In this document: positions 10,314-18,730 of the stretch, piece after piece | How the letters are laid out: each line of letters starts with the position of its first letter | Position numbering within the stretch: position 1 is the first letter of the stretch | Source: Methylobacter sp. S3L5C | GTDB taxonomy: Bacteria > Pseudomonadota > Gammaproteobacteria > Methylococcales > Methylomonadaceae | DNA length: 64,000 bases | Reading direction: 5' to 3' | NCBI RefSeq assembly: GCF_022788635.1 | Contig: NZ_CP076024.1 | Location: 4,069,503-4,133,502, forward strand | Notes under the pieces: model-generated | What the model was told of the DNA's origin: nothing | What the model saw: only the letters and a program-made list of their open reading frames with translations | Databases searched by the model: none | Program-made: the position numbers and the translations under genes

Positions 10314-10975
10314 AACTCAACCTCTGCTGCGGCAAGAATAGCGGCATTATGGCCTTGAGTTAATTTTGGCAGTCTGATGCTCGTTACCTGCCAACCCTTA
10401 TGTATCAGCGTTCCTGTAAAAGGTGCCGAACCGACAATATTACCGGTTAAGCGCACTGCAGCGGCATCAAAGCCTTGTGGCAGAGTGATTTTTTCACCTT
10501 CTTGCTCGCTACGAACCGGTGCCAGTGTAAAGTGTTCGTTAATTGCTTTGTTACAGCCTTCATGAACAACGCGTGCAGCAATACCAATATCTGCATCGTT
10601 GTAGGAAGTAATATCTTCTTTAATAAAGTCGATAAAACGTGCTTCTTTTTGTAGTAGTCCCAGTAGTTGTAATGCGGCATCGGGTGTAGATTCTTTTAAT
10701 ATCACAGGCTCCGGTGCCGGTGCATAAACAAGCTTTTCAACTTCGACAATTTTCTCCACGATTTTTACGACAGGTTCGGGAGCGGGAGTTGGCGCAACTT
10801 GCTGGACGTGTTGTACTGTGGGCTTTTTCTTACAGCGCACCAAGCTAACGAGCATAGTAAGCAGCAATACAATAAGAATCAGGGCTAATAAAACTACGGT
10901 ACCTGCCAGGCAGACATGCCATAAATCAAAAGTGGTAGGTTTAAGCGATAAATCAATTGCGTAAATCATATTCAT
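10310..10975 (-). CDS. DUF2760-family membrane protein
   Basis: 221 residues. A membrane helix at about 23-46 is followed by basic residues (RCKKK), then a Pro/Ala/Glu/Val-rich linker (about 60-98), then a conserved C-terminal domain beginning LQLLGLLQKEARFIDFIKED. I recognise this as the DUF2760 family. The C-terminal domain is likely cytoplasmic, by the positive-inside rule. It overlaps the downstream Hsp70-like gene by four bases and is preceded by AGAGGG. The function is unknown; its fixed partnership suggests it anchors or is handled by the Hsp70-like protein. Confidence 0.8.
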   Translation of the reverse strand: MNMIYAIDLSLKPTTFDLWHVCLAGTVVLLALILIVLLLTMLVSLVRCKKKPTVQHVQQVAPTPAPEPVVKIVEKIVEVEKLVYAPAPEPVILKESTPDAALQLLGLLQKEARFIDFIKEDITSYNDADIGIAARVVHEGCNKAINEHFTLAPVRSEQEGEKITLPQGFDAAAVRLTGNIVGSAPFTGTLIHKGWQVTSIRLPKLTQGHNAAILAAAEVEL

Positions 10976-10995
10976 AAAAGACCCTCTATTTATTA

Positions 10996-11376
10996 TTATT
11001 GATTGCCCGCTTTACGCGATGCCTCAGAAAATATCATACCTTGCAAGGCATCACGCGTAGTTTGTGTACGCACTTGTTTTAAATGCCGATCGGCAATAAC
11101 TTCCGGCACTTTTGCTTCAGCATAGACTTCACGCATCTTCGCCAAATTGGCTTCACATTGCTTCATAATGGCATCAGTCGCCTGGCGTGAGTCCTGCTTC
11201 TGATAGACTGATTTTTGCATTTCACCGCCAACACACTTTTTATACTCATATTTAACCACCTGAATTTTTTCAATGGTAGCATCTGACAACGTGGTGTTAT
11301 GCCACTCATTTTTCGCATCATCAGCAAAAGCAGTTCCGGCAGACAACAACAGGCTTAAGAAAAGAATATTTTTCAT
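10996..11376 (-). CDS. Small secreted protein upstream of the Hsp70-DUF2760 pair
   Basis: 126 residues from the ATG at 11376, which has AAGGAA upstream; the longer open frame to 11526 adds a non-credible N-terminus. A clear Sec signal peptide (MKNILFLSLLLSAGTAFA) is followed by a mature, mostly helical protein of about 108 residues with two cysteines (KKCVGGE and MKQCEAN). No family was recognised. It ends 20 bases before the DUF2760 gene and is probably the first gene of the same unit. Confidence 0.75.
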   Translation of the reverse strand: MKNILFLSLLLSAGTAFADDAKNEWHNTTLSDATIEKIQVVKYEYKKCVGGEMQKSVYQKQDSRQATDAIMKQCEANLAKMREVYAEAKVPEVIADRHLKQVRTQTTRDALQGMIFSEASRKAGNQ

Positions 11377-11614
11377 GGTGTTCCTTGAGATAATTATTAT
11401 AATTTTATAGCGCTTGATTTTACGCGAAGTGGTTACAAATGAATAATTTAAAGCGCTCATATTCAGGGCATATTTTTTAAAACAGATTACCGGAGCTTTT
11501 TTTCTTGCTGAAACCATGCCGGTCAAGGTTTACATCCTCGACCGAAACATTTAAAAACCTCAATAGTTTTCAAAAGATGAGTGTACCGGACTGAAACCCA
11601 CGTCACGCGTCAGT

Positions 11615-11652
11615 ACGAAGAGCACGAAAGTTTACTTCTTCGTGCTCTTCGT
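11615..11652. repeat. CACGAAG-family palindrome (14-bp perfect arms)
   Basis: ACGAAGAGCACGAA at 11615-11628 pairs perfectly with TTCGTGCTCTTCGT at 11639-11652. It lies in the 340-bp gap between htpX and the upstream-facing secreted-protein gene; the rest of that gap holds no gene that I can see. Similar CACGAAG-rich sequence occurs at 26725, 33130, 41190 and 63796. As a strong stem just after htpX it could also act in transcription termination. Confidence 0.75.
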
Positions 11653-11716
11653 GGTGATAATTTTTTAAATAGTTTAACGTTCACGGTTAGTAAAGTACCA
11701 AATCAAGTCAAATGAC

Positions 11717-12592
11717 TTAACGATTGTTTTGTAATGCAGCAATGCGTTCTTCCAATGGTGGATGACTCATGAACAATCGGCTTACGCCACCGCCATTAAT
11801 ACCAAAAGCCGCTAATTGTCCCGGTAAATCTTGCGCCTCTTGTCCACGTTGCAAAGCACGTAAAGCAGCAATCATTTTTTCACTACCGGCTAATTTTGCA
11901 CCACCGGCATCGGCTTTAAATTCTCTATACCGAGAAAACCACATAACCAACATGGATGCCAGAAAGCCCAAGGCAATTTGGGCAACCATTTGAGTAATGT
12001 AATAAGCAGGACCATAACCGCGTTCGGTTTTAAAAACAACGCGATCAACAAAGTGACCAATGATAGTTGCAAAAAAGAATACAAAAGTGTTTACCACTCC
12101 TTGCATTAAAGCCATGGTAACCATATCGCCGTTGGCAACATGGGTCATTTCATGGCCCACTACGGCTTCCACTTCATCGGCATTCATGTTTTGCAGTAAA
12201 CCGGTACTGACTGCTACCAGCGCACTGTTTTTATTCATTCCGGTAGCAAAAGCGTTAGCTTCTGGGGTCTCGAAAATACCTACTTCAGGCATACCGATTC
12301 CTGCCAGACGTGCCTGTTTAGCCACAATATCCAGTAACCATTGTTCAGTCTGGTTTTGCGGTTGCTCAATAACGTGCACGCCCATCGCCCGTTTGGCAGA
12401 CCATTTTGACATCGCCAGAGAAATTACTGAACCGGTCATGCCGATTAGGGCGGACATGACTAATAAAGCATTAAGATTAAGATCTATGCCTTGCGCATCC
12501 AAAGTACCGCTTAAGCCCAATAAATTAAAAATAATACTGACAACAACCATTATTGCAATATTGGTCGCCAGAAAAAGAAAAATTCGCATCAT
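11717..12592 (-). CDS. htpX: Membrane zinc metalloprotease HtpX
   Basis: Inner-membrane protease (M48) that degrades misfolded membrane proteins. 291 residues from the ATG at 12592, chosen because the family begins MMRIFLF and GAGG lies nine bases upstream; the longer frame to 12646 is unlikely. Zinc motif HEMTH at 147-151, third-ligand region REFKADAGG, and hydrophobic segments at 4-22, 40-60 and about 155-215. Nothing is unusual. Confidence 0.96.
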   Translation of the reverse strand: MMRIFLFLATNIAIMVVVSIIFNLLGLSGTLDAQGIDLNLNALLVMSALIGMTGSVISLAMSKWSAKRAMGVHVIEQPQNQTEQWLLDIVAKQARLAGIGMPEVGIFETPEANAFATGMNKNSALVAVSTGLLQNMNADEVEAVVGHEMTHVANGDMVTMALMQGVVNTFVFFFATIIGHFVDRVVFKTERGYGPAYYITQMVAQIALGFLASMLVMWFSRYREFKADAGGAKLAGSEKMIAALRALQRGQEAQDLPGQLAAFGINGGGVSRLFMSHPPLEERIAALQNNR

Positions 12593-12705
12593 GGTAATAG
12601 CCTCAGATAAGTTGATGTTCGATCTAATATGGGGATTTATTAACACATTCCAACCCTCATAAGAATGATAATATATAGCAAAGTCTATTTATTAAGGTCA
12701 TTGTC

Positions 12706-13827
12706 ATGTATTTTTTTAAAACCACGCTACTTTCCTTACTTTTACTTAATACTTGCTTGGCTTTTGCAGAACCCGGCGATCATCAGGCGGTGTTAAAACA
12801 ACTGCATTTACCTGAAGGCTTTAAAATATCCATTTATGCCAATAACGTACCCAACGCGCGCAGTTTAGCCTTGGGTGATAATGGCGTTGTTTTTGTCGGC
12901 ACAGGCTCGGAAGGCAACGTCTATGGGCTACAAGATAGTAATAATGACGGGGTGGCTGAACAACATCATGTCATTGCCAGCAATTTAAAGATGCCCAATG
13001 GCGTTGCTTTTAAGGACGGTGTGCTTTATGTTGCAGAAATCAATCGTATTATCCGTTTTGACGATATTACCCGGCAATTAGCCAAGCCTCCCAAACCCGT
13101 TGTCATCTATGATAAATTTCCCTCTGATATACGTCACGGCTGGAAATATCTGCGTTTTGGTCCTGATAACAAGCTCTACACTGCCATTGGTGCGCCCTGC
13201 AATATTTGTAATCCTGAAAAAGATATTTATGCCTCACTGGTCAGGTTAAATCCTGATGGCAGTGATTTGGAAATTATTGCCAAGGGCATTAGAAACACCG
13301 TTGGTTTTGATTGGCAACCGGAAACGGGCACGTTGTTTTTTAACGATAATGGCCGGGATCTTTTAGGTGAAGATACGCCACCGGATGAACTTAACCAATG
13401 GTCTGTTAAAGGTGAACATTTTGGCTATCCCTATTGTCATGGTGGCAACATTCCTGATCCTGAATTAGCGGCCGATAAAAAATGTTCACAATTTACCGCC
13501 CCCGCCTGGAAATTTAAAGCCCATATCGCCCCGTTAGGATTACGTTTTTATCAAGGCACGCAATTTCCGGTTGAATACAAAAATCAGTTATTTATCGCAC
13601 AGCATGGCTCCTGGAACAGAGCCGAGCCGCAAGGCTATCGCGTTGCTTTAATCAGATTTAATAAGGGCAAACCCGTTTCAGAGCAGGACTTTATTAGTGG
13701 CTGGTTAACCAAAGAAGGTAATGTGTTGGGACGTCCTGTAGATATATTAACGATGCCGAATGGCAGTTTGTTGATTAGTGATGACAAACTGGGTGTTATT
13801 TATAAAGTAGAATACCAAGGAAAATAA
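12706..13827 (+). CDS. Periplasmic sorbosone-dehydrogenase-like sugar dehydrogenase
   Basis: 373 residues with a Sec signal peptide (hydrophobic core to about residue 20, cut after AFA). The mature part is a six-bladed beta-propeller of the soluble quinoprotein glucose/L-sorbosone dehydrogenase type: SLALGDNGVVFVGT, LRFGPDNKLYTAIG, GIRNTVGFDWQP, and a late AQHGSWNR segment. Such proteins usually bind PQQ and Ca2+ and oxidise sugars in the periplasm; the substrate cannot be read from sequence. The ribosome site is AAGG. Its stop overlaps the start of the Nudix gene (TAATG). Confidence 0.85.
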   Translation: MYFFKTTLLSLLLLNTCLAFAEPGDHQAVLKQLHLPEGFKISIYANNVPNARSLALGDNGVVFVGTGSEGNVYGLQDSNNDGVAEQHHVIASNLKMPNGVAFKDGVLYVAEINRIIRFDDITRQLAKPPKPVVIYDKFPSDIRHGWKYLRFGPDNKLYTAIGAPCNICNPEKDIYASLVRLNPDGSDLEIIAKGIRNTVGFDWQPETGTLFFNDNGRDLLGEDTPPDELNQWSVKGEHFGYPYCHGGNIPDPELAADKKCSQFTAPAWKFKAHIAPLGLRFYQGTQFPVEYKNQLFIAQHGSWNRAEPQGYRVALIRFNKGKPVSEQDFISGWLTKEGNVLGRPVDILTMPNGSLLISDDKLGVIYKVEYQGK

Positions 13828-14426
13828 TGACCAAACAATTTGAGATTATCGATAAGGAAACCGTTTATTCGGGGTTTTTCCGTATGGAAAAATACCGCTT
13901 AAAACATACCTTGTATGCCGGTGGCTGGAGTGCTGAAATAAGTCGTGAAGTTTTTGTGCGCGGTAGTTGCGTTGCGGTACTGTTATATGACCCCCATGCC
14001 GATAAAGTGATATTAATCGAGCAATTCCGTGCCGGTGCCATTTTGCAACCCGATAGAGCCTGGCTCGTGGAAATTGTTGCCGGCGCCATTGAAGAAGGTG
14101 AAACCGCAGAAGAAGTAGCTTACCGGGAATCACTGGAGGAAGCCGGCTGCGAAATTCAGGAATTAATGGTCATTAACGAGTTTTACACGACACCGGGTGG
14201 AGCTGCAGAACGAATCACCCTGTTTTGTGGCAAAGTAGACAGCACTGATATTGGCGGCATTCATGGACTGGATCACGAAGACGAGGATATATTAGTGCGC
14301 GCCGTTGATTTTGATGAAGCCTATCTTATGTTGGAAAACAATAAAATAGAGTCGGCAATTCCTATTATTGCCATTCAGTGGCTGGCATTGAACAAACAAA
14401 AACTCAAGCAAAAATGGTTATTGTAA
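13827..14426 (+). CDS. nudF: Nudix hydrolase, probable ADP-ribose pyrophosphatase
   Basis: 199 residues. The Nudix box lies at 86-108 (G-A-I-E-E-G-E...RESLEEAG), and the N-terminal region (VYSGFFRMEKYRLKH) and the TTPGGAAERITLF segment after the box match ADP-ribose pyrophosphatases of the NudF/TrgB kind. It would hydrolyse ADP-ribose to AMP and ribose 5-phosphate in the cytoplasm. The start overlaps the preceding stop by one base, so translation is coupled. The specific substrate is inferred from family resemblance. Confidence 0.88.
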   Translation: MTKQFEIIDKETVYSGFFRMEKYRLKHTLYAGGWSAEISREVFVRGSCVAVLLYDPHADKVILIEQFRAGAILQPDRAWLVEIVAGAIEEGETAEEVAYRESLEEAGCEIQELMVINEFYTTPGGAAERITLFCGKVDSTDIGGIHGLDHEDEDILVRAVDFDEAYLMLENNKIESAIPIIAIQWLALNKQKLKQKWLL

Positions 14427-14445
14427 CGGCGACTCAAGCCGGTTT

Positions 14446-14922
14446 ATGAACACGTCCACCAGCAAAGTTTTTATTCGTTTGCTTTTGCCGGCAGTCGTTA
14501 TTTTATTTTCCGGTTGCGCCAGCGTTCCTGAAATAAAGCCTGCCGCTCAAAACCAGTCGCAAGTCATCACTTATGCGCTAAGCTTGCAAGGTACGCCTTA
14601 TCGTTATGGTAAAAGCTCACCTGAAGACGGTTTTGATTGTAGCGGCTTTGTTCAACATGTCTACGAAAAACAGGGTATAACCTTGCCGCGCACCGTAAAA
14701 GATATGGCATTATCTTTGCCGCAGATCCCCAAAAATGACGTGCATTCCGGTGACCTGGTTTTTTTTAATACCAACGGCAAGTCATTTTCTCATGTCGGAA
14801 TTTATATTAATAATGATAAATTCGTTCACGCTCCCAGCCAACGTACCGGTAAAGTACTTGTCTCCAATCTTAAAAACAGCTATTGGAAAAAACACTACAT
14901 CGGTGTGCGTCGTCCGAAATAA
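14446..14922 (+). CDS. NlpC/P60 lipoprotein peptidoglycan endopeptidase (Spr/MepS type)
   Basis: 158 residues. The lipobox FSGC places the lipidated Cys at 24, so the protein is likely anchored in the outer membrane. Catalytic residues are visible: Cys65 in DCSGF, His116 in SHVGIY and His128 in FVHAPS. The family cuts D,L peptide bonds between stem-peptide residues during wall growth. It follows the Nudix gene by 19 bp and may share its transcript. It converges with the lpxA-like gene. Confidence 0.9.
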   Translation: MNTSTSKVFIRLLLPAVVILFSGCASVPEIKPAAQNQSQVITYALSLQGTPYRYGKSSPEDGFDCSGFVQHVYEKQGITLPRTVKDMALSLPQIPKNDVHSGDLVFFNTNGKSFSHVGIYINNDKFVHAPSQRTGKVLVSNLKNSYWKKHYIGVRRPK

Positions 14923-14955
14923 TTTGGAGACAAAACGAATCATCTATAACTTGAA

Positions 14956-15729
14956 TTAGCCCGATACCTCAATAAAGCCATGCGTACCACGCTTGGATTT
15001 AACGGCTAGCCAGTCTTTTAATTGTCTTAACTCTTCAGTTTCTTCCAACTCCTCCAGGCTTTGCTTGTTTTTTAACAAGCGAAATGCCGCTGAAAGCACT
15101 TTATAACGATCTCCGGTAATGCCTGCCCGTCTTAAACCTACGCTATTTAATTTGTAGTGACGGGCCGGTCGCCCACCAATCAACATAAACGGCATGACAT
15201 CCATATTAAGTCCGGTTGTGCCCTGCACTATCGCAAAAGAACCGATCCGACAAAACTGGTGCACGACCACAGCGCCGCCCATAAAAACATTATTGCCCAC
15301 TTCTACGTGACCACCTATCGCCACATTATTGGCAAATATCGTGTTGCTGCCGATACTACAATCATGAGCAACATGACTGTTATTCATAAAATAACAACCC
15401 GAACCAATACGAGTTGTACCATTCTCTTTAGAAGACCTGTGCGCAGTAAAGCCTTCCCTGAAATTATTATTATCGCCAATAATTAACCAGGAAACCGTCT
15501 CGGCCTTAAAACTGGTATCTTGCGGCAAGCCGCCCAACACCGCATGTGGATGTAAAATATTGCCGGAACCCATTTTTACCCGACCGTGAACTACCGCATG
15601 AGCACCAATCTCGCAATTTTCACCCATCTCAACGCCACTTTCAATAACGGCAAAAGGGCCAACGGTAACGGCGTCTCCCAGTACAACATCAGGCGCTATG
15701 CAAGCAGTCGGGTGAATATTTTGAGCCAT
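14956..15729 (-). CDS. lpxA: LpxA-like UDP-N-acetylglucosamine acyltransferase
   Basis: 257 residues of left-handed beta-helix hexapeptide repeats followed by a helical C-terminus. His119 and His122 in SHVAHDC correspond to the His pair of E. coli LpxA, the second being the catalytic base. The LpxA pattern HQFCRIGS is also present. The middle (FREGFTAHRSSKENGTTRIG) departs from common LpxA, and the gene is not beside fabZ or lpxB but in an apparent ogt-xerD-lpxA unit, five bases after xerD. It could be the main LpxA or a divergent second copy with another acyl or sugar preference; the window cannot decide. The start has AGAGGA upstream. Confidence 0.85.
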   Translation of the reverse strand: MAQNIHPTACIAPDVVLGDAVTVGPFAVIESGVEMGENCEIGAHAVVHGRVKMGSGNILHPHAVLGGLPQDTSFKAETVSWLIIGDNNNFREGFTAHRSSKENGTTRIGSGCYFMNNSHVAHDCSIGSNTIFANNVAIGGHVEVGNNVFMGGAVVVHQFCRIGSFAIVQGTTGLNMDVMPFMLIGGRPARHYKLNSVGLRRAGITGDRYKVLSAAFRLLKNKQSLEELEETEELRQLKDWLAVKSKRGTHGFIEVSG

Positions 15730-15734
15730 ATTAA

Positions 15735-16619
15735 TTATCCTCTGGGATGATATTTTGAATGTAATTCTTTTAAGCGTTCGCGGGCAATATGGGTATAGAT
15801 TTGGGTAGTCGATAAATCAGCATGCCCCAATAATAACTGCACAACGCGTAAGTCTGCACCGTGATTTAACAAATGTGTCGCAAAAGCATGCCTTAAAGTA
15901 TGTGGCGACAACTCTTTATTAATACCGGCTTTTTTGGCATGACGTTTGATAATATGCCAAAAAGCCTGTCTTGTCATGCCCCCAGCCCGGTTAGTGACAA
16001 ACAAATAGTCGCATTGTCGCTCACCTAAAGTGGTTTTTCTGGCCTGATTCATATAACCTTCCATCCAGCTCATGGCTTCTTCACCAACCGGTACCAAACG
16101 CTCTTTATTGCCTTTGCCAATTATTCTGACTACGCCTTGCCTGAAACTAATTTGTGCAAATTTTAAACCAACCAGCTCTGATACCCTAAGTCCCGTTGCA
16201 TAAAGCATTTCCAACATGGCTTTATCTCTAAAACCAAGCGCATTAGTTACTTCGGGAGCATTCAATAATAATTCGACATCATGCTCGGAAAGCGACACCG
16301 GTAAAGCACGACCGATATGAGGCGCTTCTATTAATGCCGTAGGATCAATGGTTAACCGGTTTTCGCGGATGTAATAACCATAAAAGCGACGCAGACTGGA
16401 TAAAATACGTGCAGAAGATCGGTTGCCTATACCGGCTTTATATCGACTTGCCAAAAACTTTGATAAATCACTGGTATCAACTTCCAACAGGGATTTATCC
16501 GCCAACCATTTGGCAAAAATCCTCAAATCACTACCGTAGGCAGAAAGGGTATTTTCACTCAAACCCTGCTCTACCCAGACAGCATCAAGAAACTGGTCTA
16601 TTAAAACATGAGCTGTCAT
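15735..16619 (-). CDS. xerD: Site-specific tyrosine recombinase XerD
   Basis: 294 residues, normal for XerD. SAM-like core-binding N-terminal domain, then the catalytic set R145 (TGLRVSE), K169, H240 and R243 (HTLRHAFA), H266 (LLGHADLS) and Y275 (IYTHI). With XerC it resolves chromosome dimers at dif near the division septum. The start overlaps the ogt stop by four bases, and the lpxA-like gene follows within five bases. XerD is preferred over XerC by overall resemblance; moderately sure of that distinction. Confidence 0.92.
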   Translation of the reverse strand: MTAHVLIDQFLDAVWVEQGLSENTLSAYGSDLRIFAKWLADKSLLEVDTSDLSKFLASRYKAGIGNRSSARILSSLRRFYGYYIRENRLTIDPTALIEAPHIGRALPVSLSEHDVELLLNAPEVTNALGFRDKAMLEMLYATGLRVSELVGLKFAQISFRQGVVRIIGKGNKERLVPVGEEAMSWMEGYMNQARKTTLGERQCDYLFVTNRAGGMTRQAFWHIIKRHAKKAGINKELSPHTLRHAFATHLLNHGADLRVVQLLLGHADLSTTQIYTHIARERLKELHSKYHPRG

Positions 16620-17110
16620 TTTTTATGGGTTGCCTCATAAGTCAATAGTTTATTTTTGATCGCCATAAAATCGCCTTGTGTTTGTCCGCAATAGCCCCCC
16701 ATGCCCGAAACGGATACAACACGATGACAGGGAATAATAACGGGATAAGGATTATCCCTGCAGGCATTGCCGACAGCTCGCGCAGACGAATCAATTTTTT
16801 TTGCTAATGCCGAATAAGTCATGGTTTCTCCAAAAGGAATATTACCCAGTGCAGCCCAGACTTTATGACGATAGGCACTACCTTGTTTTAACAATTTAAT
16901 ATTAATATGTTTATCGGTATTTAACCAATTTTGGTTAAATTGTTCCTGTAGGTCAGGGTCTTGAGTATAAAGATCATCATCAGACGCCCAGTCTGCTTTA
17001 CAAATAATGCCTTGCTGGCAGTGTAAAACCAATTGACCTGCCGGAGTAGAAATTTTAATAACTTCCACAGCTCCATAACACGCTTCCATCCACTGAATTT
17101 CAAATGACAT
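16616..17110 (-). CDS. ogt: Methylated-DNA-protein-cysteine methyltransferase
   Basis: 164 residues. The active site PCHR is at 127-130 with acceptor Cys128, preceded by the conserved FGETMTYSALA and RAVGNACRDNP. The protein repairs O6-alkylguanine by irreversible transfer to the cysteine; it lacks an Ada-type regulatory domain. It is first in the ogt-xerD-lpxA unit and overlaps xerD by four bases. Upstream lies a decayed glycosyltransferase gene. Confidence 0.94.
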   Translation of the reverse strand: MSFEIQWMEACYGAVEVIKISTPAGQLVLHCQQGIICKADWASDDDLYTQDPDLQEQFNQNWLNTDKHINIKLLKQGSAYRHKVWAALGNIPFGETMTYSALAKKIDSSARAVGNACRDNPYPVIIPCHRVVSVSGMGGYCGQTQGDFMAIKNKLLTYEATHKK

Positions 17111-17142
17111 TAAGTATATTTCTCCAAGGCTATCTACTGAAA

Positions 17143-17638
17143 TTATTCCACCAAAATTGATAATTTTAATTCTATTCTGTCAGCAGATTTAGCTAATGGG
17201 CAAAAGGTGGGTATATCAATGCTATTAATATCACTGATTTTATCAGCTTTGTCACCTAAAGAAACCTCACGTTGCTTAAGAAAAACGGATGCTGAAAAAT
17301 GGATATGGCACTATTTAACACCACCAACAACCTTGTTTTTGGCCAGGCATTTTTGATAAAGGCGCGTCTGTACCATGCAAGGTAATAGTGACCGGAATTT
17401 TTAGCCATGTCCCCAAAAACGCCGTAGCGTTGCCATCGAAATAAGCAAAATTCACAGTAATAATATTAATTTTTTTAGAGGTTTTGTCAGCGTAAAAAAC
17501 AATCCAGTGCCATAAAAAACCATTACAAGATTTAAATAAGCCGGGATCTGGTAAAAAACGGGAAAAGTAGACCGATATGCCTTGCTGTTCTTCGTAACTA
17601 TTGCATTGCTTTTTAAAAATGCGGCCGCCGGTAACGTA
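17143..17638 (-). pseudogene. Decayed family 4 glycosyltransferase
   Basis: Reading the minus strand from 17638 gives an open stretch without a start that looks like a GT4 N-terminal half: YEEQQGISVYFSRFLPDPG, then AYFDGNATAFLGTWLKIPV and TITLHGTDAPLSKMPG. It hits a stop at 17315. In another frame a second stretch follows, LKQREVSLGDKADKI and DIPTFCPLAKSADRI, which matches the part of such enzymes after the GTD motif, ending at a stop at 17143. The C-terminal nucleotide-sugar domain and a sound start are missing. The rest of the gap up to the IS (17639-17796) shows no recognisable gene. The assignment rests on my reading of family patterns. Confidence 0.65.
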
Positions 17639-17796
17639 CTAATCCCTAAATAAGAAAACCAGGGCTCCGATAAGACGAATATAACAGGCATTTGCTATGC
17701 TGCCCTAAAGCAAAAGATGCCACAAATTCACAAGTTATAAACAGGTTTACGTTATGAAGCTGTGGCTGTTTATTTATTACGAGTCCTCTAAAACAT

Positions 17797-18730
17797 TAGA
17801 CATCTTTCCTAAATAATTGACATAGAATTTGGCTTTGATAGGGTTAAAATAGCGATCTACCTCTGAAAACACGGATAGCCATGACTCCTTATGCCCAATT
17901 GCCAAGACACAAGCCTGAAGAATTTTTAAGGACTGTCGGCCTGTCACCAGAAGATTTTCTGCATCTTCACGGTAAGCTGGTGACTTACCTGGACGAACAA
18001 AAAGTCCTTAATCCACTGACTAGACGGGGACGAAAAGACTCCAAGATGGCTTTGGAAGACCGCTTGTTACTGACACTCTATTATCTTCGTCACTATCCGA
18101 CGTTGATAAATCTGGCTGCGGTCTTCGACATCAGCGAATCGTATTGCCATAAAATCTATACTCGCACTGTAAGACTATTGATCAAAATCGAAAAACTGCC
18201 CAACCGCAAAGCACTGTTGGAAGATCCCGCAGCTACCGTGGTCATTGATGTTTCGGAGCAGCCTATCGAGCGCCCTGTTAAAAACCAGAAAGCGTACTTT
18301 TCAGGAAAAAAAACGCCACACGATCAAAGTCCAACTCGTGATCTGCCTATTGACGATGACTATACTCTCCGTAGTGATAGGTAAAGGTCAACAGCATGAT
18401 TTTTCGATCTTCAAAGATAGCCGTCTATTGTTACATCCTGATGCCCTGTTGTTGGCGGATTCCGGATACCAAGGGATAAAGAAACACCATCAGAACTCGA
18501 CTCTACCGGTTAAAAAGAAAAAAGGCCAACCGCTTTCGGCAGAAGACAAAGCCGATAATAAGGCACTATCAAAACAGCGTATTTTTATTGAGCATGTTAA
18601 TCGCCGATGCAAAATTTTCAGGATTGCCAAAGATGTTTATCGGGGCAAACACAAGCATTACTCCTTGACATGGAATTTAGTGGCTGCTCTTGTTAACTTA
18701 CGCTATGGCTGTATTTAGGAAAGATGTCTA
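17797..18730 (+). mobile_element. IS5-type insertion sequence with 19-bp perfect terminal repeats
   Basis: Left end TAGACATCTTTCCTAAATA (17797-17815) is the exact reverse complement of the right end (18712-18730). Length about 934 bp with one transposase region in two frames. The true ends may extend a few bases, as flanking bases also partly match; I could not define a target duplication. It is inserted at the 3' end of ugd. Confidence 0.88.
17881..18718 (+). CDS. IS5-family DDE transposase split over two frames
   Basis: The first frame (17881-18384) carries the DNA-binding N-terminus ([20 protein letters not shown]) and the first catalytic Asp in [13 protein letters not shown]. The second frame (to 18718) carries LLADSGYQG with the second Asp and [14 protein letters not shown] with the Glu. 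The frames meet at a run of eight A at about 18307-18314, in the conserved GKK-RHT region; joining needs a +1 shift. This is either a programmed slippage site, as known in some IS families, or a one-base mutation that killed the enzyme. All three DDE residues are otherwise present. Confidence 0.82.

Noticed and set aside
17452-17691. 79-codon minus-strand ORF with LPAAAFL, resembling a PEP-CTERM tail
   Set aside because: The adjacent frame over the same bases reads as a glycosyltransferase fragment, which explains the sequence better.
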